Positions 1 through 6,752 of a DNA stretch of 13,982 bases are shown here, piece after piece (the stretch's first letter is position 1; every line of letters begins with the position of its first letter). The stretch is taken from assembly GCA_044375275.1 (NCBI GenBank), contig JBILMZ010000075.1, positions 1 through 13,982 on the forward strand, read 5' to 3'. Made by a program: the position numbers and the translations under genes. The notes beneath the pieces are model-generated. The model was not told where the DNA came from. It saw only the letters and a program-made list of their open reading frames with translations, and searched no databases. This DNA comes from SZUA-430 sp044375275. GTDB taxonomy: Bacteria; Pseudomonadota; Alphaproteobacteria; Micropepsales; Micropepsaceae.

Positions 1-126
1 TACCTGCAGCTGCAAGGCCGTGCCGGGGCGCGCCAGTTGAAGAACCCGAAGATCGGGCTGACGCATAATCTGGGCGGCGCACCGTCAATGAACGTGTGTT
101 CGGTCGCGATTATCGGGGCGCAGTAA
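1..126 (+). CDS. Thiolase / acetyl-CoA acetyltransferase, C-terminal fragment
   Basis: Only the last 41 codons are inside the window; the gene starts to the left. The frame reads from base 1 to a TAA at 124-126. The tail contains GLTHNLGGAPSMNVCSVAII, the conserved C-terminal end of thiolase-superfamily proteins of the SCP2/acetyl-CoA acetyltransferase type (a THNLGG loop followed by an NVCSV-like strand). Such enzymes cleave 3-ketoacyl-CoA with CoA, or condense acyl-CoAs, in fatty acid or sterol side-chain metabolism. The catalytic Cys of the N-terminal half is not visible, so substrate and activity cannot be judged. The last 17 bases overlap the 3' end of the convergent DUF3089 gene. Family is fairly secure; the specific function is unknown. 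Confidence 0.75.
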   Translation, partial: YLQLQGRAGARQLKNPKIGLTHNLGGAPSMNVCSVAIIGAQ

Positions 127-1372
127 CTGGTGTGGAATCCGCTGGCGGCACTTCCGCTGCCGCCGGCGTGCTTTCGTCCAGAAGGACTTCAGGGGCAGGA
201 GCATCCGTGCTTTCGGTTTCCGCGGAGCTTGTGACAGGGGCATCGGTGACCGGTTGTGGCTCGCCTGTTGCCGTCAAGGGTCCCATGGACTGCAGGGCCA
301 GGTAGGATTCGATGCGGCGTCGGACATTGTCCTTGATGTCGTCATAAAACGGATTGACGGCGGACGGGAACAGTTCCCGGTAGCGCGGACCGGACCAAAG
401 GAAAATCGGCTCTGGCGTGATGTCAGTGAAAAGCAGCCCGTTCCAGCAGTCCGCTGATGTGGATGCAGGCGTTGTGTCGACTTCGCGCGGGCCATATTCC
501 GACAGGCGCGCGGCGCCGAGGTTCATGTCCGGACTGCCAGCACGTCCCGAGATCGTCCAGGTCAGCGGGTTTACGCAGGCGAGTTCACGTCCGCGCGTGG
601 CGTCGAAACCGCCCGAGGGGCGCCAGACCAGTGCGTTCTCACGCGGCAGGTCTCCACGTGCATTCTGCGTCGTTGAGTGCCAGATGATTGCGCAGGCCGT
701 CTGGTCCGGGGAGTCACACAGCGGCACGCCCTTGACCATGGTGGTCATGACCTCCGTCGGGATGGCGGTCTCGAGCAGATAAGCTGCCACCAGCCGGGCT
801 TTGATGGCGGGCTTCATCTCGGCAAGCAATTTCATGCCGTACATGGCGCCCTGGCCGTAGCCGGCAATGATGAAGGGGCGGTCGGGCTTGGCCTTTGCGA
901 GATAGGCATCGAATGCGCGCTTGACGTCGCTATACGCAAGCAGGCGTGCCGAGCGGCCGTTTTCATTTCCCGACATGAAACTGTAGGGAGCGGCCTGGCG
1001 ATAAAGCGGCATCTGCAGGTTGGCCCACTGCTCGAACGGACCTGCATAGAGCGGGCGGACGATGCGGGTCAGCCGCTCGCTGACGGCTGAGTTTGACGTT
1101 GGCGCGTTCCAGAACTCGCCGGAAAAAAACAGCGTGGGGTAGATGAAGAAAATGTCAGCGCCTTTGCTCGCGGTGGTGTCCCGGGATATCCAGGTGCTGT
1201 TCGCGTTGTAGTTTGGCGGCGAAGGGCGTGGCGCGTCTTCAAACGACGCGCTTGGGTTCAGCGTGTACCTGATCAGGTTGTCCCGGGCGGCGTAAACGAA
1301 GATCGCCGTCATCGCCAGAGAGACGGCAAACACGAGAAAGCCGATCTGGAACTTTCGACCACTGGCCGACAT
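110..1372 (-). CDS. DUF3089 family membrane-anchored alpha/beta-hydrolase-like protein, probable pseudoenzyme
   Basis: A 420-residue protein from the ATG at 1372, preceded by a GGTGGG Shine-Dalgarno-like stretch. A GTG at 1408 would add 12 residues but has less support. Residues about 9-29 are one hydrophobic N-terminal segment, probably a signal anchor placing the rest in the periplasm. The core follows DUF3089: a FIYPT strand, an AGxxQG nucleophile elbow at about 170-175 and a CVNPLTW motif near residue 267. DUF3089 proteins are predicted serine hydrolases with a GHSQG elbow. Here the elbow reads GYGQG, with Gly173 (codon GGC at 854-856) where Ser is expected. The C-terminal motif that usually has a YH..DY pattern also appears to lack its His, reading FPSAVNPFYDD. 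The last ~55 residues are rich in Pro, Thr, Ala and Glu and probably disordered. A binding or structural role seems likelier than catalysis. Family is confident; inactivity is inference. Confidence 0.8.
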   Translation of the reverse strand: MSASGRKFQIGFLVFAVSLAMTAIFVYAARDNLIRYTLNPSASFEDAPRPSPPNYNANSTWISRDTTASKGADIFFIYPTLFFSGEFWNAPTSNSAVSERLTRIVRPLYAGPFEQWANLQMPLYRQAAPYSFMSGNENGRSARLLAYSDVKRAFDAYLAKAKPDRPFIIAGYGQGAMYGMKLLAEMKPAIKARLVAAYLLETAIPTEVMTTMVKGVPLCDSPDQTACAIIWHSTTQNARGDLPRENALVWRPSGGFDATRGRELACVNPLTWTISGRAGSPDMNLGAARLSEYGPREVDTTPASTSADCWNGLLFTDITPEPIFLWSGPRYRELFPSAVNPFYDDIKDNVRRRIESYLALQSMGPLTATGEPQPVTDAPVTSSAETESTDAPAPEVLLDESTPAAAEVPPADSTPVTAPR

Positions 1373-1473
1373 TGACCCACCGAATCGTAGACAAACTCGT
1401 CGTAGCACGCGTGGTTCGCGCTGCGTTGCCGTCGAAACATTGAACTTCTGTAAGTATCAAAAATGCAACAAAA
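1373..1473. promoter_or_regulatory. Intergenic stretch between the DUF6285 and DUF3089 genes, possible promoter
   Basis: About 100 bases separate the DUF6285 stop from the DUF3089 start, both on the minus strand. The part at about 1450-1476 is markedly more AT-rich than its surroundings. On the minus strand it reads TTGATTTTGTTGC, then a GATACT hexamer that could be a -10 element, but no -35 sits at good spacing. A GANTC site (GAATC, 1382-1386), the methylation target of alphaproteobacterial CcrM, lies just before the start codon. I see no hairpin with a T-run. A promoter for the DUF3089 gene here is plausible but weakly supported. Confidence 0.25.
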
Positions 1474-1851
1474 TCAAGCGCTTTTGTGGGGTGAGTGCAT
1501 GAAGCCGGAGTAATTGGGCTGATCGATTTCAACCTTTGCGAGAGTTGTCGTGATGAGGTGGGCCTGCAGTGCCGGATCGAGTGGATCGATCTGACCCGCG
1601 CGGATGCGTCTGCAGAGTTCCCGGTTCAATTCTTCGACCGTACCGCCCTGGCCGAGCAGGCGCTTCAGGCTCTCGGCCTCGCGCGCAGCGGCAGTCGGAC
1701 CATGCTCAAGTTCGCGGAGCACAATGGCCAGTGCATTTGAGGCGACGCGGGCATGAAAGGCCGTGCGTCCAGACAGTTGCGGGATGGCGTGCTTGTCGAT
1801 GAACTCGCGGACGGCTGTGACGATCTCGGCGGCGGAAGGTTGGTCCATCAT
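1474..1851 (-). CDS. DUF6285 domain protein, LvaB-like partner of the adjacent kinase
   Basis: A 125-residue soluble protein with no signal peptide or membrane segment. The chosen ATG (1851-1849) overlaps the TGA of the upstream phosphotransferase gene as ATGA, which implies translational coupling; a second ATG follows directly at 1848. The N-terminal half is helical, carrying an AAEIVTAVREFIDKH segment and a FHARVASNALAIVLRELEHG segment. The middle contains a LNRELCRRIRAGQ segment. These match DUF6285 as I know it, a small family found next to APH-fold phosphotransferases and acyl-CoA dehydrogenases. In Pseudomonas putida, the small protein LvaB aids the 4-hydroxyacyl-CoA kinase LvaA, and I believe it belongs to this family. 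By analogy this protein probably binds and activates the kinase. It has no recognisable catalytic motif. The family call is good; the role is inferred. Confidence 0.75.
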   Translation of the reverse strand: MMDQPSAAEIVTAVREFIDKHAIPQLSGRTAFHARVASNALAIVLRELEHGPTAAAREAESLKRLLGQGGTVEELNRELCRRIRAGQIDPLDPALQAHLITTTLAKVEIDQPNYSGFMHSPHKSA

Positions 1852-2861
1852 GGCGTCGCGATCCTGCTGTAGAGAATGTTGACCAGGTCGATTTCGGTTT
1901 CGGACGAGCGGCGTCCGATGGCGGCACGCTCCACGCTGCGGTCCGACCCTTGGGCGAAGGCCTGGTACATGGTCATGCACATGATGCCCCACTTCAGCGT
2001 GCCGAAGATTTCCCAGAACTTCACCCGTTCTGCGGTCATGTCCTGGCCACCGGCGGCCCTGTAGCCATCAAGGAGCTGTTCGACTGATCCAAAGCCGCCA
2101 GCGACCTTCGTGGTTTCTCCGAAGCGCCAGGAGTTCACGCAGAGCCATCCGAGATCCTCCGCCGGATCGCCGACGTGGGTGAGCTCCCAGTCCAGCACAG
2201 CGCGAATGCCCTCGGGACCTACAATGAGGTTTCCGTTCCGGAAGTCGCCGTGGACCAGTGTCAGGTCGGTCGTGTCGGGCAGGCGCTGTTCGAGCCACTT
2301 GAACGCTGCTTCGAAGGCCGGGTGGGGGTAGTTGTAGCCATCATAGGTGGCCATGTACTGCTCGAGCTGCTGGCGAGGCGTGACCGCGTTCAGCTCGGGC
2401 AGGCGCTTGCGGGGGATCTGGTGGATGCGCGCCAGCGCTTCCCCGCACTGGAAGGCCAGCACGGATCTCGCATGCGCATATTCAGGGTCGCGCAGGATCT
2501 TGCGGGCGATTGTCTCGCCTTCGATGCGCGTCATCACATAGCCGGGACCGATGCCGTCGCTTTCCGTCAGGACGTAGGGCACTTCCGGAACGCTGACGCT
2601 GGCTTCGTGCGCCAGCTTCAGGATCGTGGCCTCGGTGGCGTGGTCGGGTGCGGCCGTCGTTCGCTTGGCTACAACACCTCCCGGCGCCCGGCGCAGGATG
2701 AGCGGGATCACATCTTCCGCGGTTTCGAGGTCAAAGGACCAGGTTTCCTGGCTGGCGCCTCCTGAGAGTTGCTTCAGACCCGCAACACTGCGCGCGCCGG
2801 GATAGACGGGGTGCAGGGCCTTCTCGAGCGTGGTCTTGATCTGGTCGATGTTGGTGGACAT
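1848..2861 (-). CDS. APH-fold phosphotransferase, LvaA/ACAD10-kinase-like
   Basis: A 337-residue protein from the ATG at 2861. An in-frame TTG at 2897 lies only 5 bases from the upstream stop and would add 12 Arg/Ser-rich residues, so it is disfavoured. The protein has the APH/choline-kinase fold: a Gly-rich loop (LSGGAS, ~32-37), a hinge segment YVMTRIEGETI, the catalytic loop VHGDFRNGNL (Asp206, Asn211) and the metal-binding LDWELTHVGDPAEDLGW (Asp224). All key residues are present, so it should be active. The HVGDP..DLGW signature is typical of the group fused to or near acyl-CoA dehydrogenases (ACAD10/11, LvaA) and not of antibiotic-resistance kinases. LvaA phosphorylates 4-hydroxyacyl-CoA, which a dehydrogenase then converts to the 2-enoyl/3-hydroxy route. 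No such dehydrogenase is in the window. It overlaps the DUF6285 gene by 4 bases and follows the permease after 40 bases. The substrate is inferred. Confidence 0.85.
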   Translation of the reverse strand: MSTNIDQIKTTLEKALHPVYPGARSVAGLKQLSGGASQETWSFDLETAEDVIPLILRRAPGGVVAKRTTAAPDHATEATILKLAHEASVSVPEVPYVLTESDGIGPGYVMTRIEGETIARKILRDPEYAHARSVLAFQCGEALARIHQIPRKRLPELNAVTPRQQLEQYMATYDGYNYPHPAFEAAFKWLEQRLPDTTDLTLVHGDFRNGNLIVGPEGIRAVLDWELTHVGDPAEDLGWLCVNSWRFGETTKVAGGFGSVEQLLDGYRAAGGQDMTAERVKFWEIFGTLKWGIMCMTMYQAFAQGSDRSVERAAIGRRSSETEIDLVNILYSRIATP

Positions 2862-2901
2862 CCGGCGAGACTGCCGCGAGGACCGTGGCCGCGTCAACGC
2901 T

Positions 2902-3687
2902 TCAGGCTTCGCCGACGAGCAGAAGCCTCAGGCCCTGGGCGATTGACACTGCACCTACGGCAAGCACGATGAGCCGGGTGTACTTGCGAAACGCGTCATT
3001 GGACATCCGTTCGAGCACCGAGCTTGCCAGTGTTGTTCCTGCAAGGGCTGCCAGGATGGCAGCGGCATAGACATCCGTCGAGAGGGCGGGCGCCTGCGCC
3101 ACGAGGGCGCCGTAATAGCCGACCTTGAGGGTATGGCTGGCGGCCTGCGTGACGGCCTTTGTTGCAACGACGGCTCGCCGGTCCAGGGCTGAGCGGACAA
3201 AGAACGTGTCGAGGAGAGGGCCAGCCACGCCGGCAAGAAGCTGCAGGCCTGCGACGGAGAAGCCGCAGGCGATTGCGTGCTTGGGCTTGCTTGCGTCAAG
3301 GGCGAGGCTTTTGGGCAGCGCGAGAGCCAGGTAAGGGACCGCGCCCAGAAGGAGCAGCATTACCGCCTTGTCCGGCACGTAGGAAAGCGCGAGCGGCAGC
3401 GCGATGGCGGGAGATGCGCCAATGGCATAGAAGCCGACGATCTTCCAGTCGATCCACTGCCGCCAGAGCCAGGCGCGCCAGCCATTCGAGAAGAACTGGG
3501 TGACGCCATGGAGCACCATGGCAGATTGCACCGGCAGCATCAGGCCGAGGATCAGCATGAGCACCAGGCCACCGGCCATGCCGAAAATGCCGGAAATGAT
3601 GGATGTGACGATGACGGCGGCGCCAATGGCCAGGCTGAACGGGATGGCTGCAAGCATCTGATTTGTTCCGAATGTTGCACTAACCAT
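2902..3687 (-). CDS. TauE/SafE family (sulfite exporter-type) membrane permease
   Basis: A 261-residue polytopic inner-membrane protein. The ATG at 3687 has a GAGG Shine-Dalgarno 5 bases upstream. It is mostly hydrophobic, with about 7-8 predicted membrane segments (roughly 15-50, 83-101, 108-125, 140-160, 206-222 and 237-257). The two-repeat TauE/SafE pattern is visible: GIFGMAGG at 33-40 in the first half and GVAGPLLDTFFV at 153-164 in the second. Members export or import small anions such as sulfite, sulfoacetate or other organic acids, and the family name does not fix the substrate. It is the first gene of a leftward set with the phosphotransferase and DUF6285 genes, and diverges from a LysR regulator. 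If the set is an operon, the permease may move the acid that the kinase acts on as a CoA ester. Family is confident; substrate is unknown. Confidence 0.85.
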   Translation of the reverse strand: MVSATFGTNQMLAAIPFSLAIGAAVIVTSIISGIFGMAGGLVLMLILGLMLPVQSAMVLHGVTQFFSNGWRAWLWRQWIDWKIVGFYAIGASPAIALPLALSYVPDKAVMLLLLGAVPYLALALPKSLALDASKPKHAIACGFSVAGLQLLAGVAGPLLDTFFVRSALDRRAVVATKAVTQAASHTLKVGYYGALVAQAPALSTDVYAAAILAALAGTTLASSVLERMSNDAFRKYTRLIVLAVGAVSIAQGLRLLLVGEA

Positions 3688-3693
3688 ATGCCT

Positions 3694-3710
3694 CGAAAGA
3701 ACGACTTTCG
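3694..3710. repeat. Perfect inverted repeat CGAAAG-N5-CTTTCG before the permease Shine-Dalgarno
   Basis: Six-base arms CGAAAG and CTTTCG flank a 5-base spacer. On the permease transcript this could fold as a hairpin with a UCGUU loop, ending directly beside the AGG of the ribosome binding site (GAGG, complement of 3691-3694). It could be a second operator half for a dimeric regulator or an RNA element affecting translation. There is no T-run, so it is not a terminator. The short arms mean chance cannot be excluded. Confidence 0.4.
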
Positions 3711-3733
3711 CGCTGAATTGTGATAGCCTGAGG

Positions 3734-3748
3734 ATCTCATAATGTGAT
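3734..3748. promoter_or_regulatory. LysR-type operator palindrome (T-N11-A)
   Basis: The 15 bases ATCTCATAATGTGAT are symmetric at every position except the centre and one pair (ATCnCATnATGnGAT). They contain TCTCATAATGTGA, an exact T-N11-A dyad, the consensus for LysR-family binding. The site ends 9 bases before the LysR start codon and overlaps the CATAAT -10 candidate, which would fit autorepression, and lies 46 bases upstream of the permease start on the other strand. The dyad is directly visible; binding is inferred from family knowledge. Confidence 0.55.
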
Positions 3749-3757
3749 GCTTAAAAG

Positions 3758-4651
3758 ATGAGTGCACTTCCACCGCTGAACGGACTCAAGGCCTTTGAGG
3801 CGGCTGCGCGGACAGGCAGTTTTGCGAGTGCTGCCCGTGAGCTTCACGTTGCGCCTTCTGCCGTCAGCCGACTCGTCAAGGTGCTGGAGGGGCGTCTGGG
3901 CAAGACGCTGTTCATGCGCCACGCACGTGCGCTGACACTGACGGAAGCAGGCCAGCGCTATCATCGTGACGTGGCTGCGGCGTTCGAGAAAATCCGCCAG
4001 GCAACAAGCGCGTTGCGGGCGCCACAAGCCGACACGCTGGTCGTGGGCGCGGGGCCGACGCTTGCGATGCGCTGGCTCATTCCGCGCCTTCCGGCGTTTC
4101 AGGCCCTGCACAGGAACATCGAAGTGCGGATCTCGACCTCAATCGAGAGCGCCGAACCGATGAAGGATGACTGGACGGCTGCGATCCGCATTGGCTCCGG
4201 TACATGGCCGGGATTTGATACGCAGTTCCTGTTCACGGCGGATATGTATCCGGTATGCACGCCTGCCTTGGCGAAAACCCTGCGAAGTCCGCGTGACCTG
4301 GCCCGTGCGAACCTGCTGCAGAATGCCAATGCACCGGAGGACTGGGAGCTATGGCTCAAGGCTGCAGGTGTTGACGAGGTCGATCTGTCTCATGCCCTCG
4401 TATTCGACTACCCGGCGTTTGCGTTGCAGGCGGCGCTTGATGGCGTGGGCGTGGCGCTGGCCCGTGCGCCGTTCGTTGCTGATGACATCGCTGCAAAGCG
4501 CCTGGTACGCCCATTTCCGCAGAGTGTTCCGAAGGGCAAGGGTTGGTACCTCGTTTCCCGGCACGCCGAGCGGGGCAATGAGGCGCTGGTCAAGTTCCGT
4601 ACTTGGCTGCTGTCAGAGGCAAGAAAGCGCAGCCGGAAATCGTCAGCCTGA
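3758..4651 (+). CDS. LysR family transcriptional regulator, GcvA-like
   Basis: A 297-residue regulator, the usual LysR length. Residues 1-65 form the winged helix-turn-helix: PPLNGLKAFEAAARTGSFAS leads in, and the ELHVAPSAVSRLVKVLEGRLG region contains the recognition helix. The GLKAFEAAARTGSFASAA opening and a LF.R..R.L.LTEAGQ wing are typical of the GcvA/AmpR-like branch. Residues about 90-290 are the periplasmic-binding-protein-like effector domain (DTLVVGAGPTLAMRWLIPRL onward). The ATG at 3758 has only a weak ribosome binding site (TTAAAAG). It is divergent from the permease operon, with a LysR-type dyad between them, so it probably controls that operon and itself in response to a small-molecule effector not deducible here. 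Its TGA overlaps the convergent recG 3' end by 9 bases. Confidence 0.9.
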   Translation: MSALPPLNGLKAFEAAARTGSFASAARELHVAPSAVSRLVKVLEGRLGKTLFMRHARALTLTEAGQRYHRDVAAAFEKIRQATSALRAPQADTLVVGAGPTLAMRWLIPRLPAFQALHRNIEVRISTSIESAEPMKDDWTAAIRIGSGTWPGFDTQFLFTADMYPVCTPALAKTLRSPRDLARANLLQNANAPEDWELWLKAAGVDEVDLSHALVFDYPAFALQAALDGVGVALARAPFVADDIAAKRLVRPFPQSVPKGKGWYLVSRHAERGNEALVKFRTWLLSEARKRSRKSSA

Positions 4652-6727
4652 CCTGATCGTCCGTACGGCGTCGTCCTGCTGGAAGAGATAGAGAAGGGTC
4701 CTGAGGGCCGCGCCGCGTGGTGTCTGCAGCTCGGGATCCCTTGCGACGATCAAGCGGGCGTCATCGCTGGCGGCGCCCAACAGTTCGGCGTGGACTGAAA
4801 GATCTGCGAGCCTGAAACCGGGGAGACCCGATTGCCGTTCGCCCAGCAACTCGCCGGCTCCACGCAGGCGGAGGTCTTCTTCGGCAATGATGAAGCCGTC
4901 TTCCGTGTTGCGTATGCACTCAAGTCGCGCGCGTGCGGTTTCGCCCAGTGGCGACTGGTAAAGCAAAAGGCATGTGGATGGCTTGCTTCCGCGCCCCACA
5001 CGGCCCCGCAGCTGGTGCAATTGTGAGAGGCCGAAGCGTTCGGCATGCTCGATCACGATGATCGTTGCATCGGGCACGTCAACGCCTACTTCGATGACCG
5101 TTGTGGCCACCAGTATGCCGGCCTTTCCGGAGCGAAAGTCGGCGATGGCTGCGTCTTTCTCGGCGGGTTTCATCTTGCCGTGGATCAGGCGGACCTGGTC
5201 CGGCAAGTGCTGTTGGAGAATGTCAAAACGCTCTTCAGCAGCCATGAGATCGAGGTCTTCGTTTTCCTCGACGAGTGGGCAAACCCAGAAGGCGCGGTCG
5301 CCTGTCGAAACGGCGCGCTTCAGGCTGTCGATCACGTCTTCGACGCGCGACAGGGGTACGACCCGCGTGTCGATGGGCTTGCGGCCGGCGGGCTTTTCTC
5401 GCAGGCGCGACATGTCGAGGTCACCGTAGGCGGTCAGAGCCAGGGTGCGCGGGATGGGTGTTGCGGTCATGACCAGAATGTCTGCCGGCCGGTTTCCCTT
5501 GCCGGACAATGCCAATCGCTGGTGTACGCCGAAGCGGTGCTGCTCATCCACGACCACAAGGGCGAGATCTTCAAAGACGACGCTCTCGGTCAGCAGGGCG
5601 TGGGTTCCGATCAGGATCTTGATGGACCCTACGGCGAGCCTTGCCAGGATTTCCTCGCGCTCCTTGCCGCGCTCCCGTCCGGTCAGCAGAGCGAGTGAGA
5701 CGCCGCAGGCTTCCGCAAGGGGCCTGAGCGATGCTTCGTGCTGGCGGGCGAGGACTTCGGTTGGCGCCATGAGGGCTCCCTGGGCACCAGCTTCTATCGC
5801 GTTCAGCATTGCAAAGAAGGCAACAAGGGTCTTTCCGGCGCCGACATCGCCCTGCAGCATTCGAAGCATGCGCAGGCCGGATGCCTGGTCCGCAAATATC
5901 TCTGCCAGTGCCATGTCCTGAGACGCCGTGAGCTTGAATTTCAGCGCGGCAAGGGCGCGGGCGCGGAGGACGCCGTCGCCCTTGATGGCGCGGCCTACCT
6001 GCTTGCGCATGCGGGCGCGGGCCAGGGCCAGGGCGAGCTGGCTGGCCAGCAATTCGTCAAAGGCCAGTCTCTTTCGCTCGGGTGTTCCCGGTTCAAGGTC
6101 TGCCAAGGCCTGGGGGGTGTGCAGTTTTCGAACGGCAGGCAGGAAAGCTGGCCAGCCCTGCTTCTTCAGCCAGGCGGGATCCTGCCACTCAGCGAGCTCG
6201 GGGCAGCGTTCGACCGCCTGGGCGACGGCGCGGCCGAGTGTCTTCTGGGGCAGTCCTTCCGTGTTTCCATAGACCGGTTCGATGGCGGGGTGAGAGGCAA
6301 AGGCGACTTCGTCCAGCATGCGCTCGGGGTGCGCCATCTGGAGGCGTCCGTCATAGCGCTCGACCTTGCCGCTGACGTAGCGCAGTTCGCCGACGGGCAG
6401 GCTGTTCCTGAGGTAATCACCATGTCCCCGGAAGAAGACGAGATCCATGAAACCCGTCTCGTCACTGACCATGACCTTGTAGGGGAGGCGCGGGGTGCGG
6501 CCCGGCTTGTGCTCCACGACGGTCACGCGCATCGTCACTGGTTCGCCTTCCGGCGCTGTCGCGATGGTGGACTGCCGGCTCCAGTCATGGAGCGAAATGG
6601 GCTTGTGCCACAGCAGATCCACCAGGCGCGTGCCGGCGACACGCGTGATCAGTTTGGCGAACCTCGGCCCTATGCCCTGGAGCGAGGACACGTCGGCGAA
6701 GAGGGGGAAGAGGATCTGGGGGCGCAT
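4643..6727 (-). CDS. recG: ATP-dependent DNA helicase RecG
   Basis: A full-length 694-residue RecG. This superfamily-2 translocase remodels stalled replication forks and branch-migrates Holliday junctions. The N-terminal part carries a helix-hairpin-helix-like SSLQGIGPRFAKLI stretch, then the wedge OB-fold (about 50-150) with DETGFMDLVFF. The motor motifs are intact: Walker A GDVGAGKT (293-300), DEQHRFG (394-400), TATPIPRT (421-428), TTVIEVGVDVPDA (542-554) and ERFGLSQLHQLRGRVGRG (563-580), followed by the LRLRGAGELLGERQSG region that includes the TRG-type translocation motif. The ATG at 6727 follows an ACAGG sequence and begins a plausible N-terminus. It lies 25 bases downstream of the alpha/beta hydrolase gene, so the two are probably cotranscribed. 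In alphaproteobacteria recG is commonly divergent from sdhE-mfd, as here. The 3' end overlaps the LysR gene by 9 bases. Confidence 0.98.
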   Translation of the reverse strand: MRPQILFPLFADVSSLQGIGPRFAKLITRVAGTRLVDLLWHKPISLHDWSRQSTIATAPEGEPVTMRVTVVEHKPGRTPRLPYKVMVSDETGFMDLVFFRGHGDYLRNSLPVGELRYVSGKVERYDGRLQMAHPERMLDEVAFASHPAIEPVYGNTEGLPQKTLGRAVAQAVERCPELAEWQDPAWLKKQGWPAFLPAVRKLHTPQALADLEPGTPERKRLAFDELLASQLALALARARMRKQVGRAIKGDGVLRARALAALKFKLTASQDMALAEIFADQASGLRMLRMLQGDVGAGKTLVAFFAMLNAIEAGAQGALMAPTEVLARQHEASLRPLAEACGVSLALLTGRERGKEREEILARLAVGSIKILIGTHALLTESVVFEDLALVVVDEQHRFGVHQRLALSGKGNRPADILVMTATPIPRTLALTAYGDLDMSRLREKPAGRKPIDTRVVPLSRVEDVIDSLKRAVSTGDRAFWVCPLVEENEDLDLMAAEERFDILQQHLPDQVRLIHGKMKPAEKDAAIADFRSGKAGILVATTVIEVGVDVPDATIIVIEHAERFGLSQLHQLRGRVGRGSKPSTCLLLYQSPLGETARARLECIRNTEDGFIIAEEDLRLRGAGELLGERQSGLPGFRLADLSVHAELLGAASDDARLIVARDPELQTPRGAALRTLLYLFQQDDAVRTIRSG

Positions 6728-6752
6728 GAGCCTGTTCTTGTGTCGCTGGCGC

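Larger units (their letters stand above)
3688..3757. promoter_or_regulatory. Divergent promoter region, permease operon / LysR gene
   Basis: Seventy bases separate the two start codons, so promoters for both directions must lie here or inside the genes. A CATAAT hexamer at 3738-3743 could be a -10 for the LysR gene and would give a very short leader; the weak AAAAG before that gene's ATG agrees with this. No convincing -35 is seen. The region holds two palindromes (listed separately) and a direct repeat TGTGAT at 3719-3724 and 3743-3748, 24 bases apart. Divergent layout around a LysR gene is the classic arrangement in which the regulator controls both itself and the opposite operon. Confidence 0.6.

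Noticed and set aside
1848..2861. Aminoglycoside resistance gene
   Set aside because: The fold is shared, but the HVGDPAEDLGW signature and the DUF6285 partner point to the acyl-CoA-linked kinase branch.
2862..2897. TTG start adding 12 residues to the phosphotransferase
   Set aside because: It lies 5 bases from the upstream stop, adds an Arg/Ser-rich stretch unlike the family, and an ATG is available at 2861.
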